NCBI RefSeq assembly: GCF_001540865.1
Contig: NC_033633.1
Span: 7,475,409 to 7,539,408 of the forward strand
Length of the DNA stretch: 64,000 nt
Direction of reading: 5' to 3'
Source: Ananas comosus
Lineage: Eukaryota > Streptophyta > Magnoliopsida > Poales > Bromeliaceae
Part shown: positions 22,211 through 32,886 of the stretch, one piece after another
How the letters are laid out: each line of letters begins with the position of its first letter
Position numbering within the stretch: the first letter of the stretch is position 1
Translations under genes and position numbers: made by a program
The notes under the pieces: model-generated
The model's database searches: none
Seen by the model: the letters and a program-made list of their open reading frames with translations, nothing else
What the model was told of the DNA's origin: nothing

Positions 22211-23659
22211 TAGAATCCTACCGACAAATATGAACCACTAAATCACAATCCCCACAAATAAACCTACGGGAATCGGTTTTCCAAAACCGATTGCCGTAAC
22301 TCGCCGGAAGTCCCGAAACTCGCACTGGAATTCCACCGGGACCCACGAACTGCCCCGGAACTCACCGACTCGTGACTTGGCAGCAAACACACCTCCTCAC
22401 ATTGAAACGATTATCGTCGAATAATCGTTCCGATAAGGGTTCCCGAAAGTGTCCAATTCGACACTGGAACCCACCATCGCTCACCTGTCGTTTCCGAACC
22501 CTCGAAATGATGCGGGTGAACCAGCGAACAAGGCTCAGCAACAACATGATCTACCGTGAGGCATCGTTGGAAGAATTCTGAACCAAAATCGCGCTCCGTC
22601 GGTGAATTTCGCAGAAAAAAGCAATAAAAATCGACATTCGATTTTCGAAAAGGCCTGGGGGCGTGAACAACTAGTCCAGAGGTTACCTGATGCCCGCACA
22701 CGCTGCCAACAGCAACCATGCAGTGTAAAATTGCATATAATCCCCTGCAACTACATAAAATCACATCATATTATGTGCTTTTTGGGATTTTACGGCCCGA
22801 CAGCGTAAACCGACGACTTTGGAGCCCGGCGGAGATGCCCGCTGACAGGTCTCGATATGTCGGAGGCCGTACTCACCCTTCGGAGCATGGCCGGCTACTG
22901 TGGCGAGCGCAGGAGCGACACGAAGTTCGACAAAATAGCGCGCACAGTGCCTAAACAATGCTTAGCATGCAAACCGGGGCTTCGCTGACCCCTACGGAGG
23001 TGAGCACGATGTTCGACACGGATAAGGGATCATCGTGCTCACTTTCGGGAGTGCCGGAGTACCCTCGGATCGTCGTAATAGCGACCGAAACCCGAAACAG
23101 TGTGCAGGAAACATAAACTGCACTTACTGGAGCAAGGTGGAGCACAGGGTGGCCGACGGTGATCGGATGGCAGGAGCGCCGGCAGGGGACGGGTGCGGCC
23201 GGTCAGTGGCGACCGGGGCTCGCCCTGGTGAGTGATGGGAAGCCACTGGTGGCGCGGCGGCGAGGCACGAGCCCTCACGGTTAGGGCTCGGGCTCACGGG
23301 CAATGGCGGCCGGGGGAGCGCCAGGGGGACGACGGTCGGTCGTTGGAGGCCGAGGAAGGGCGACGCGGCCGACGGTGGGCGGCGGCGGCGCGTGGAGACG
23401 CTGTGGGCCCAGGCTCGACTCGAGCTAAGTCTGGGTGGTAGCAGGGAGCAAGGGCAGCGGCGACGACCAGCGGGGCCGGCGGCTATGGCAGAAGAGGAGT
23501 CCTCGGAGGCCCAGGAGGTCGGCGCTATTGATCTAGGGCAGCGACGACACGTGGGCCTCGAGCTCAACAGAGCTCGGCTCGAGCTGAGATGGGACTGGCC
23601 GCGGGTCGCACAGGCGGCGCCGGCGGCGTACGCGGACGGAGGGGACCGGCGGCAGGCGG
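22211..23659 (-). repeat. LTR-like spacer with perfect hairpins
   Basis: Noncoding, probably the upstream part of the minus-oriented LTR whose end is 21640-22210. It holds perfect inverted repeats at 22271-22292 (10-bp arms, 2-base loop), 22406-22429 (9-bp arms, 6-base loop) and 23000-23042 (12-bp arms, 19-base loop). From 23120 to 23660 it is strongly GC-rich. The long open frames there are in several phases and lack domains. Confidence 0.6.
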
Positions 23660-25198
23660 GTTACTGACCTAGTAGACCTTCATAGGTCCGGTTGATGATC
23701 GCGTACAGTTGGGAGACAGGTGCGACACTAGTACAGGTGGGTACTTCGATCCGAAGTCGGTACAGTGGTGCACGCTCGGTGATGGTTTCTTACCCTTACT
23801 ATTCTGTTGTTACTATTGCATAGTATATATTGAGCCTTGCACCCATGTTAATCCATTATACTCTGCTCGTTGTTTGCATGCTTAGTATTCTGAGTAGGAG
23901 TAGAGTAGTTCTATCTATATGCGTATCTGTTGACCTGGTTGGTTGGTTGTTGCATTCCATATATGTTGACCTTGTTGGTCGGTTGTTGCATTTCGTATCT
24001 GTTGACCTGGTTGGTCGGTTCTCGTACTTAGTATTAGTGACCTTGCTAGTCGGTTGGACTCTGTGGACTTTGAGTCCAGGCAACACATCGACTCTCTCGT
24101 CATGTGTTTCGATCTGGTTGATCGAGATTCGGCGTTGTACGCCTTTGTTTCTGGCTTCGGCCTAGGGACAGGCTTCAGCCGGTTTTTGTATTCAGCATAC
24201 CAGTATGACTTAGTCACATCACTTGGTCGTATTCATGACACCGGGTCGGTTTGGCCACCGACCGAAGGTGTGCTTATTTGGATAGGTCGTCCTGTGGGGC
24301 GGGCAAATCAGGTCGGTGCAGATCAGTGACAGGCAACGCTTGAGGTCTGCGGACCAATATAGCAGGCACCAGATTGGGTACAGTTTTGGTTTGGTTACCT
24401 TGAGGCATACTCAGCTTTGCATTCCTTACGGTTGCAGTTTTGTTTATTGCTCATTTATCTGTTATAGCTACTGTAGTTTCTTCGTATCAGCATCTATATT
24501 TGTTTACCATATTGTTGTTTATCTCTTCCTGATCCGGTGAGTACTCCTCGCCTTCGTCGGCTTGCGGTACCCACTGGGAGGGGAGACATGTTTACATGTT
24601 CTCACCTCCCCCATTATTTTTCAGGTATCGCAGGCGGTGAGAGTAGAGACGAGACGCGAGACACGTTCGTAGTGGTCGCTAGAGCTTACGACCCGGCTTG
24701 TTGGTTTAGTTCCTGCCCTGTTTACTTTTGTTATTAATAGCTTTGATATTTCATGGTTCAGTTGGTTTATGTTATTCGAATTCATGTGGTTTTGAATGAA
24801 CTATAGAACTTGTGGATTTTGTGAAAAGGAAAAATGATTTTCTACCACTCGTTGTAGCGTTTTAAAAAAAAAAGGTTTTCGTGTGGGAAACAGCTTTCAA
24901 AAGAGTTTTTCTTATGGTTTTTATGTTTAAACACTGAATGGTAAATATCTGGTGAGTGGTGAATGAATGTTGAGAATTGTTTATTCATATATTGTGGTTG
25001 TATCCTGGTTATACTGTGTTTCGACATCTTGTACTTGCGCGACGCCGTGCAAATACAGAGGAGACTCTGTCCGTGTGAACAGTGGATTTTCTGTATTTGT
25101 GGCGGATCTGGCATACCCTGGGGTCAGGTTTAAAAAAAAAAAAAATTCTAGTTACTTCCGCTGTACTTTCAATCTAACAGGAACCCTGGGGCGTGACA
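23660..25198 (+). repeat. LTR, 3' portion, plus orientation
   Basis: Ends GGAACCCTGGGGCGTGACA, a Tekay-type LTR terminus. Its first 600 bp are the right arm of the inverted repeat with 21640-22210. It includes a hairpin-bearing tandem segment (23934-24125). Confidence 0.75.
23934..24125. repeat. GACC/GGTC hairpin tandem repeat
   Basis: Units of about 35-40 bp, each with a 4-bp stem and a 5-base loop: GACC-TTGTT-GGTC (23968-23980), GACC-TGGTT-GGTC (24004-24016) and GATC-TGGTT-GATC (24111-24123). In the last unit the arm has changed in both halves. Confidence 0.75.
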
Positions 25199-25348
25199 AT
25201 AAGAGCTCGCACTTTGTAACTGCGGTGTCCACATCGCAGGTGACGAAACTGATTAACAGTGTCTATGTCATGCCCTGCCCCAGCGGAAGCCTGCCCGACG
25301 CGTGCACAGACCCGCCGTGTACACCAAGCACCCCCGATACACACAAGG
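25199..25348. other. Junction DNA with an LTR-end fragment
   Basis: Contains a 65-bp diverged copy of the TGTCATGCCCC LTR terminus (about 25266-25330, sharing the CAGACCCGCC stretch). No gene. Confidence 0.5.
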
Positions 25349-25902
25349 TGTAATATACCGGATTTTAATATAAAAGTAAATATAAATAAAAATAGTGTGA
25401 GATACTATTTTTATTAGATTTAAAGAAGTAAAATATAAGTTAGAAATGACTTATGCTGAAATCGGAATGAAAACAGAAGATTTAAAATTTTCTGTGAGAA
25501 ACGGGGCTGATATTCTAGCAGAAAATGCATAGTGTCAGAAAATTATGAAAATTGAAAAATATGTCAGAATTATTTTTATGAGGCTAGATTTGAAGTTTCA
25601 TGTCATTCTGACACCCGGAAGGTGGAAAATAAAATCCGACTGCTATCTGCTAGAGATTTCAGTTCTGTAGAGCTTTCGGTGACAAAAAATGGTCGAAACT
25701 TAGAAATTAAGATATATTCTGTTTATTTAAGTTAAACCCAGCCTAACTGTCAAATTTGAGAAGAAACGGACATTCAGAAGGGCCGTCGAAAAGTATCTGA
25801 TCTTGAGCTGCTAAACTGAAAGTAAATTGTATTTAGTTGAGGGGCTAGTTGTGTAACAAAAGGGCTTTTCCCTTTGTTTTGTTCAACCCGAGAGAGAGAT
25901 AG
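25349..25902 (+). repeat. LTR start fragment, plus orientation
   Basis: Starts TGTAATATACCGGATTTT and is the plus-strand counterpart of 20744-21354. It ends abruptly where a different LTR start (TGTGACGCACTGG) begins. Confidence 0.78.
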
Positions 25903-26158
25903 TGTGACGCACTGGACCTTTGCAAATTGCGAGGTTCGAGTGTTTGGACAGTGTCCCGTGTTTTTCCAGACTTTTTGGTGGGTCGTTGACAGTGTTCCGA
26001 CCTATGGCTCGCATCCCGAGAATTGTAGTATTTTATGTAGCGCTAAGGTCACTAAAGAGTTGGACTTAGCCTACCCTCGGATTGCAGTCTGCACAAGGTG
26101 TAACCGGTGACACGTCGATGGCTGTACCGGTACACATTTTGTACCGGTACACCTTTGA
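25903..26158 (+). repeat. LTR start fragment with TGTACCGGTACA palindromes
   Basis: Homologous to 32305-32560 and, inverted, to 43300-43553. Two copies of the 12-bp palindrome TGTACCGGTACA lie at 26123-26134 and 26140-26151. Confidence 0.8.
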
Positions 26159-26617
26159 TGTAATATACCGAAAATTCGAAAAATAAATATCGAACTTTAG
26201 TCAAATTGACCAAAGTGCGAGGATGGAACACTTCGGGAAGTCCGAAGGTGTTAAAATGATTAAAAGTGGGTTGTGGAAGGTTTTCGAGAGCTAAAGAATT
26301 GAATTCTGCAAAGCTGCAGATTTTCAGCTCTCGGGGACCGGTCCCTGAAGGGAGAGACCGGTCCCCGAACGCGTATGAAATGAGACAGCCGAAAAATCGG
26401 CTAAGTCCTGGAAGGATAGCCCTCGGGAACCGGTCTCTGCCTGAGAGACCGGTCCCCCAGAGACCGGTCCCATAAGGAGAGACCGGTTGCCCTGCGCGCA
26501 GCAGCTCTGGCTGCGCAGGGTGGACGTTCGGGAACCGGTCCCTGCTCGGGGAGACCGGTCTCTGCCTGCGCGGAATGCCCAGTTCGGGCAGTGTATTAAA
26601 GTGAAAGTTGAGGGGTT
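26159..26617 (+). repeat. LTR start fragment with GGGACCGGTC palindromes
   Basis: Starts TGTAATATACCGAAAATTCG, like the LTR whose start is at 51893 on the minus strand. 26331-26368 forms a 13-bp-arm inverted repeat. Homology stops at the N at 26618, inside the conserved AAAGTTGAGGGG stretch. Confidence 0.82.
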
Positions 26618-26618
26618 N
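26618..26618. other. Single N at a breakpoint
   Basis: Related LTRs continue from AAAGTTGAGGGG into CTTATTTGCA. Here the sequence changes to unrelated DNA across one N. Confidence 0.85.
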
Positions 26619-28477
26619 CACAGGTTCTTATGTATTAAGAACAGTAAAAGAAGTGTACTCTGTATAAAAGTTAAATGTTCTTTCTTATGATAAGTATACG
26701 TACTCATTATGTATATCGGAAGATGATGTATCTCAACTAAAAAAAGTACTTTGTATCGTGTACGTAAAATTCATAAGATTTTAAGTATTTTTAGGATAGA
26801 TCGTACTTATACGTACGTAAAACTACTATGCTGTTGAAAATTGGTACATCCTCTTCTAAAGAGGGTAAGGTTTCTTCGGTTTGGATGGCTTTGAGAATCG
26901 GCGGGAAGCAAACGCGGCTGCTTCCACGGGCGATGAGAGGATCGTGGGATTTCCAATCTGATTTTCTCAACTTGCTTGCAATGCTTGTGGGATTCCTCTC
27001 TTGTAATTTGTTGGGTTCGTTTTCCCGTTTTAGAGTGGAATCTACATCTTTTTGGGAGAGATTAATTAGGGTTTACCTTCAATTTCAGGAAGTTTTGGTT
27101 GGATTTCCTTCCAAGATTCAGTTAGTTAATCCAAGTTCTTCGATGTTTAAGTTTTAGGGATTATATTTGGGATTTAGGGTTAAGATCCTAAAGTTGTAGT
27201 TTTTAGGAGGTTTTGTACTAGGTTTCCTCTTTAGTACCCATGATTGGAGTGTTCTACGAGGTTTGGTTCAAACCTTACGGGTTTCCAACTTCTAGGAAGG
27301 AGATGGTTCGAGGTTGTTTTTGAAGTTTCGACATTGTGTGACCTGGAAACGTTTAACGCTAAAACTCATGTTTGGACATAGTGAACAAAAGTGCCATAAA
27401 GAGGCACTCAACCTAGTAAGCGGTTAAACTGCAACATGATGACTTAGTGATGGGCCATTGAGACATTGACTATGTTCCATATTTTAGACATGATGACATT
27501 GGACTTGAGACGGACTTTTACGCTTGCTTGCCATTGTGCTCATTCGCACATGCTTGTGAGGGTCGCTCCCCACAAGCCGGCACTCCGGAGATAGGCATCG
27601 CGACACATGCTCGCCCGTGCGGGATTGGGAGCCGAAATGGGATGCCGTAGGGGAGGCTCATTCCTAGAGTTGGGATGTTGACTACCACGGGGCCATTAGG
27701 CACGGCGCAAGCCGGACTACCCACGGGTAGGTCCTATGTGACTTAGAACAAGTGGAACCAAAATATAAATGGACAACTAGACAAGCTAGTAAACAATGAC
27801 ATTTTACTATTTACATTGTGGACATCATGTTGATTATACTCATGCATATTCATGTTAGAATAGCATTCATACTTATGCAAAATCATGCTAAGTGGTGACA
27901 TAATGGTTTAGCAAGTTATTCATGTTTAAATACTTATCGTTCATTTCGCTTATATACTTGCACTTACTTCCTTTGGCTTTTGTGCCTAGTGGTGTGTTTC
28001 ACTGGAGTTAGTAATTGCCCACTGGGAACTATTATTTAATAGTTCTCACGCCCCTGTTTTATGGTTTTCTTTCAGAGCCCTCTACACCGGTGGAGGCATG
28101 GGATCGTGGCAAAGTGATCGCTTAGCTAGCTAGCGAGGAGCTTTTCTTTTACTTATTAGGTGGTTTCCTTTCTATTTTTTTCTTTGTTGTAGAGAGTGAG
28201 AGATTTTGTATCCATGTATAGAGACCACCATTTGGATTTTCATAGCACATGTATTTGGACCCCTTTTGTACTACTTTATGATTTACTCTTAGTGGATTTT
28301 AGTTCTTTTATATGCCACTTTATCATAGAATCTAGTTGTTGTATGCTCTGATATCTCTAGACCTTTGTATATTATTGCTTTATTTATCGTTTTGTTGTAG
28401 ACGTCTTATATGTTGCAGACGTATGGCGGGTCTAGACACGCACCGGGCAGGCTTCCGCTGGGTCCCGGGGCGTGACA
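26619..28477 (+). repeat. LTR, 3' portion, plus orientation
   Basis: Long noncoding stretch ending GGTCCCGGGGCGTGACA. The part from about 27325 resembles the LTRs of the 32887 element, including the conserved segment CACATGCTTGTGAGGGTCGC at 27547. The first 700 bp are not matched elsewhere in the window. Confidence 0.7.
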
Positions 28478-29324
28478 CCAATAGTGAAGCAAGCTCTTTA
28501 ATGGTGGAAAGCTATATAGCCATTGTGAGTTTTGTGATTTAAGCTAGGGTTTGGATTAAATCTTTTGTAAATGAAATGTTTAGAATCTCTAGATGATTCT
28601 AAACTAGCTTGGTTAAAGTTTAACCATGAGATTTGGTGTTCTTGAGGATTCATGAAACCTTAGGCTTAGAAAATGGGGTTTATGGGTAAATGAGGGTTTT
28701 GATCTCATTTAACCCTATTGTTCTCTAATTGAAGGTTAGCGATGAACCTTTGATGACCCTACATTGCGGATTGTTGGGCGTTTGGCGATCAATCGCGAGT
28801 TGGAGCCGAACCGGATCACGTGTGCCGCGGGAGCCCGATTTCAAGTGACTACAAGCAATCGGAGAGCGTTACGAGGTAGGTTGTGCTCACCGATGCGATT
28901 AGGTCGCTTTCATGCCAAAGTGTAGTGTGTTTCATCGTTGATGCATGTAATGCTAGTTGATTGCAAGGCTAATGAATGCATATGTATGCTAAATACATAT
29001 GAATGAGAAGGCATAATAGAGATGCTAATAGTGAATGAAAATGCATGAGTTAGATTATAATTGTAAATGCATAGGGTGTATGCTAGTAAAAGAATGCATG
29101 ATTGAGATGTGCTAATTGGGTATGCATAATGTATGCTAAATGAATGCATGAGTTAAAATGCTAAAGTTAATGCATGAGTTAGATTCTAATTGTAAATGCA
29201 TTTTCATTCACTATTAGAAAGAATGCATGATTGAGATGTGCTAATTGGGTATGCATAATGTATGCTAATGAATGCATGAGTTAAAATGCTAAAGTTAATG
29301 CATGAGTTAGATTCTAACTGTAAA
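28478..29324 (+). repeat. LTR interior fragment
   Basis: The segment GTAGGTTGTGCTCACCGATG with TTAGGTCGCTTTCATGCCAA (28876-28918) matches 49995-50040. 29025-29326 is an ATGCATGA-rich repeat: copies of about 107 bp at 29091 and 29220, and a perfect 22-bp inverted repeat (29025-29046 with 29196-29217). Confidence 0.6.
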
Positions 29325-32117
29325 TGTAACATACCACATCCCTCGTAAATCGTGCCGAGTTCCGTCAAAACGAGCGGAACGCGGAATTGAACGAGTTAGA
29401 ATGGACCCTGAGCACATTAGGGCTCATAGGAGAAGCAAAAAGGGACCCGAGAGAGAGAATCAGAAAATCTGGTTAAGTCCCAGATTTTGTGCTCTCGGGG
29501 ACCGGTCCCTGAAGGAGAGACCGGTCCCCGTACGCGTAGCCTGCCAGGAAGTCTTGAGGCAACCGGTCCCTGGTGGTGAGACCGGTCCTCGGGAGACCGG
29601 TCCCTGACGGGCAGTTTGAATGGTACGTACCGGTACACTTATGGAGAATTTCAAACCCGAGCTCGGTTGTGCGTTTTCGTAGGCAGGTGTACGCGTACAC
29701 TTTCCGTTTACGCTTAACTTTGGCAGAATCGAACAGTTTGTTCTGCATGGGCGGTGTTTTCGCATTGTGCGGCTTCTTATGATCAGACCCACGCCCTAGG
29801 GCTCTCCTGTGACTGAGAAGAGTGGGGAACCAGGTATTAGAGGACCTATCCCCTCACCCCTTTGGATTTGGATCTGCTTTTTAGCTTGGGATTTAATGCT
29901 TGATCTTCTCTTTCCTTTTTTCGGCTTTTCCACCATTGTGAAGCTTGGAAGCTTGGTCTTGGTGGATGTTGAGGAAATATAATAAGGATGTCAGAGTTTA
30001 GAGCTTATATTGAAGTTCGTAAGAGCGTAATCCCACTTTTCTCTGCCTCGTAGATAGCAGTCTTATGAGAATTTTTGTATTGAAACCCTAGAGTGGAGAT
30101 TTTTGGGTTATTTTTGGGCATATTTTGATTTTAGCGGCTTTTTGGAGCTTGATTGATTGCGATTTAGAACCTCTAGGGCTTGGATTGGAAGGGTTCGGTA
30201 GCTCTGTTTGGAGCTTAGGAGAAGATTCCTTCTCTGAGGTGACGTTTTGGCCCTTTTGCTTCTAGGTTTAAAGATTGAGCTTAGTTGCTCTATCGTATCG
30301 ATTGGATGACACATTTTTTGATGCTTCCTAGGGTGCTAGAAAGCTTGCTGGAATCTCCGTTCGACACGAAACAAAAGTTGTCGATTTTGGTGGGTTTGAC
30401 CTAGCCTTTGATATGAGAAAAATCTCATTATTGGTGATAAGTGTTTTGATTTTACTAATAACTTCATGCATTTTCATATTTAAAGTAATTTATTATGAAT
30501 TTTGGAGTTGGTAAAAGGCTTATGTTGATATATGATGAAATTTTGGTCCTCTATGAAGTAGAGAGTAAACATTGGTAGGGCTATGGTTGCATTTAGCGTT
30601 CATTTTGAGAGCTTGTTATCATGCTTCTATAGTTGAAATGAGGTTGATTTGATGTATTTAAACTGGAAGTTTTTATTTGCAGACATGAAGATTGACAAAT
30701 TTGCCATATAAAGATATTTGCAAGCGTTTTAGAATGTGTATGTGAACTAGAGAAGTAATTAGTCATCAAGCGGCATGTGGCTCGGGACATTTGTGAACCT
30801 AAGTGGAGTAGGGGCCATTGGAGGAATGTGAATACATGCGTTATATTATTAAATTGTCTAAGTGTCATAAAAGGGCACTAGACCTAGAGAAGGTTGGGAC
30901 TTCACTCGTGACTTAGAACTAGATCTCGAAATGCTAGTAACTATACCATGTTAGAACATGAGGGTTGGGATACTTGAGCCATCGACTACGCGTGTTTGCC
31001 ATTTGTGCTCAATTCGCACATGCTTGTGGAGGGTCGCTCCCCTACAAGCGGCACTACGGAGTTAGCGTCGCGACCTATGTTCGCTCGTTGCGGTATTGAG
31101 AAGCCTCGGTGTCGAGTGGACGAGACACTTCAATGAGTGGGGAATGTCGGGCTACCAGCAGGCACTAGGCGGCACAATTGCTGACTACCTTTGGTAGGTC
31201 TTAATGGAAATGGAAATCGACAGCGGTGTTGAATATGGAACAATCACTACTAGATAGGTTAATAGTGGATTACTGGAACTACGCTTATGATATAGCATTG
31301 GTACATTTAGTTACTGGGTCTCGTTATTGATAGTAGTATAATTCGGTTGTTTGGATAGAGCTTTACCCTTATGCATAATACATATGGCAAGGTGGAGGTT
31401 TACTTGCTATTATGTTAGAGACATTTAGTATGCATCGGATATATTACCTTATGATAGAGTAGAATGTAATACCTTGACATCATGTTATTGGAGACATAGT
31501 AGAGCTAGCAATGGTTCATTCATGCTTGCTTTCAGCCAGTTTTAGTGTTCGCTATTTATTGCGAGTATTATTGTACTTACCCTTTCTTTTGGGGGACTAT
31601 GTGGCATTGAGCTGAGAGGTCAAGTAATGCCCACTGGGAACTATAAATATAGTTCTCATGCCCTTTTTTTCGTCGGTATGTTTTAACAAGCCTAATCCAC
31701 TCAGGTGAAGACCCAGGGATCGCGGGGGGAAGGGAGTTGCTTCGAGCTAGCTTCCTTCGAGGAGAGTTTTGCTAAGTGGTCGTACCTCTCGACTTTTATT
31801 TCTTTTGCGAAGAAGTTGAGAGTTCTACCAGTTGTACGTAGAGACCACCGTTATTGTTTTTGCTACTTTGGGAGACAGATATTGTACTACTTATGTTTTC
31901 TCTTATTGTCTAGCTTTATTTCTCTACCTTGTTGTAGATGTTGAAACTTTACATCGCCTGATATCATGGAGTTGCTAGTTATTTCACTCCTTCTTATTTG
32001 TTCTTCACTCGGCTTTTTACTTCCGCTGGTATTTGTAGACGCCTTTATATGTGTAGACATTATGGCGGGTTGGCACGCTGACCGGGAGGGCTCCGCGGGG
32101 TCTCGGGTGCGGGGACA
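29325..32117 (+). repeat. Near-complete LTR, plus orientation
   Basis: About 2.8 kb from TGTAACATACCACATCCC to a terminus resembling GGTCTCGGGTGCGGGGACA. It contains a GGGACCGGTC palindrome array (29497-29610), a TACGTACCGGTACAC site (29632), a TA-rich middle and the standard 3' third. The bases flanking it (GTAAA and GGATA) do not match, so it may be a rearranged solo LTR. No coding region. Confidence 0.65.
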
Positions 32118-32304
32118 GGATAGAGCGTCTTTCTCTTTGATCTTTAGCCATCCTCACATTTCTCTTGCCCCTAGAAAAAATTAAAAAATTTCTCTCTTTA
32201 GGCAATTTTTCTTCCATTAAAGATGAAGTTGGAGAAGATGAAATTAGAACAAATTGAAAGTTAGAGAAGATAAAAGCTGGGAGATGAAGCTTGTGAGCTC
32301 TCAT
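32118..32304. other. Spacer, no gene recognised
   Basis: AT-rich 187 bp between two LTR ends. No priming site or polypurine tract is visible. Confidence 0.4.
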
Positions 32305-32886
32305 TGTAAACACACTGGACCTTTGCTTAATTGAGAGGTTCGAGTGTTTGATCTGTGTTTCGAGTTGTTCCAGATTTTCTAGAGGCGCTTTGACAGTATT
32401 CCGACTTATGGCTCACACCGAAATGCGAGGTTTTAAACTTAGCGCCGAAGTCTTATAAAGTGGAGATTGTGGCTGCTCTCGGGTTGCACTCTGCAAGTGT
32501 ACCGGTATAAGCATGATGTATGCTACCAGAACAAGTGGTTGAACGGTACAGCGATCGAAGTGTACGGTACAGAGGAGCTGTTTTGTCAACCGAACCTGGA
32601 GTTTGCGCGTACACTAGGGTTGTACCGTACACTTTCCCGTGTACGTTACACATACAGTGGGCAAGCCTGGTTTTTGTTGGAGGTGTATTGGCAATTGTTG
32701 AAACCCTATAAACACCCCACTGAGCCCCTTTAGGAGCTCCTTTGAGCCCTATTTCGTGCAGAGACCAGGTGACGTCCTTCTCTCTTGGATTTTTGCTCCA
32801 TTTGGGCTTGTGTTGAGCTTGTTTGATCTCCTCTCATTGCTTCTCTTATGCTCTTTGTGGGGGATTCCCACCATTTGGAGAGCTTT
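32305..32886 (+). repeat. Split LTR, left part
   Basis: Starts TGTAAACACACTGGACC. It carries the U3 region with ACCGGT or GTACAC motifs and a TATA box, then is interrupted by the 32887-43553 insertion and resumes at 43559. The two parts total about 1.7 kb. Confidence 0.82.
32706..32713 (+). promoter_or_regulatory. Putative LTR TATA box
   Basis: CTATAAAC in AAACCCTATAAACACCCCAC, about 400 bp from the LTR start and downstream of the GTACAC/ACCGGT-type motifs. Inferred from position and sequence. Confidence 0.5.

Noticed and set aside
23124..23667. Long frames of 147 and 91 codons in GC-rich DNA
   Set aside because: They overlap on opposite strands, are Arg/Pro/Ala-rich by composition and lie inside LTR-like sequence.
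26266..26621. Frames with repeated RDRSP/GPVS-like peptides (also at 17047, 29417, 46497, 51428)
   Set aside because: They translate the GGGACCGGTC palindromes of LTRs in several frames and are not genes.
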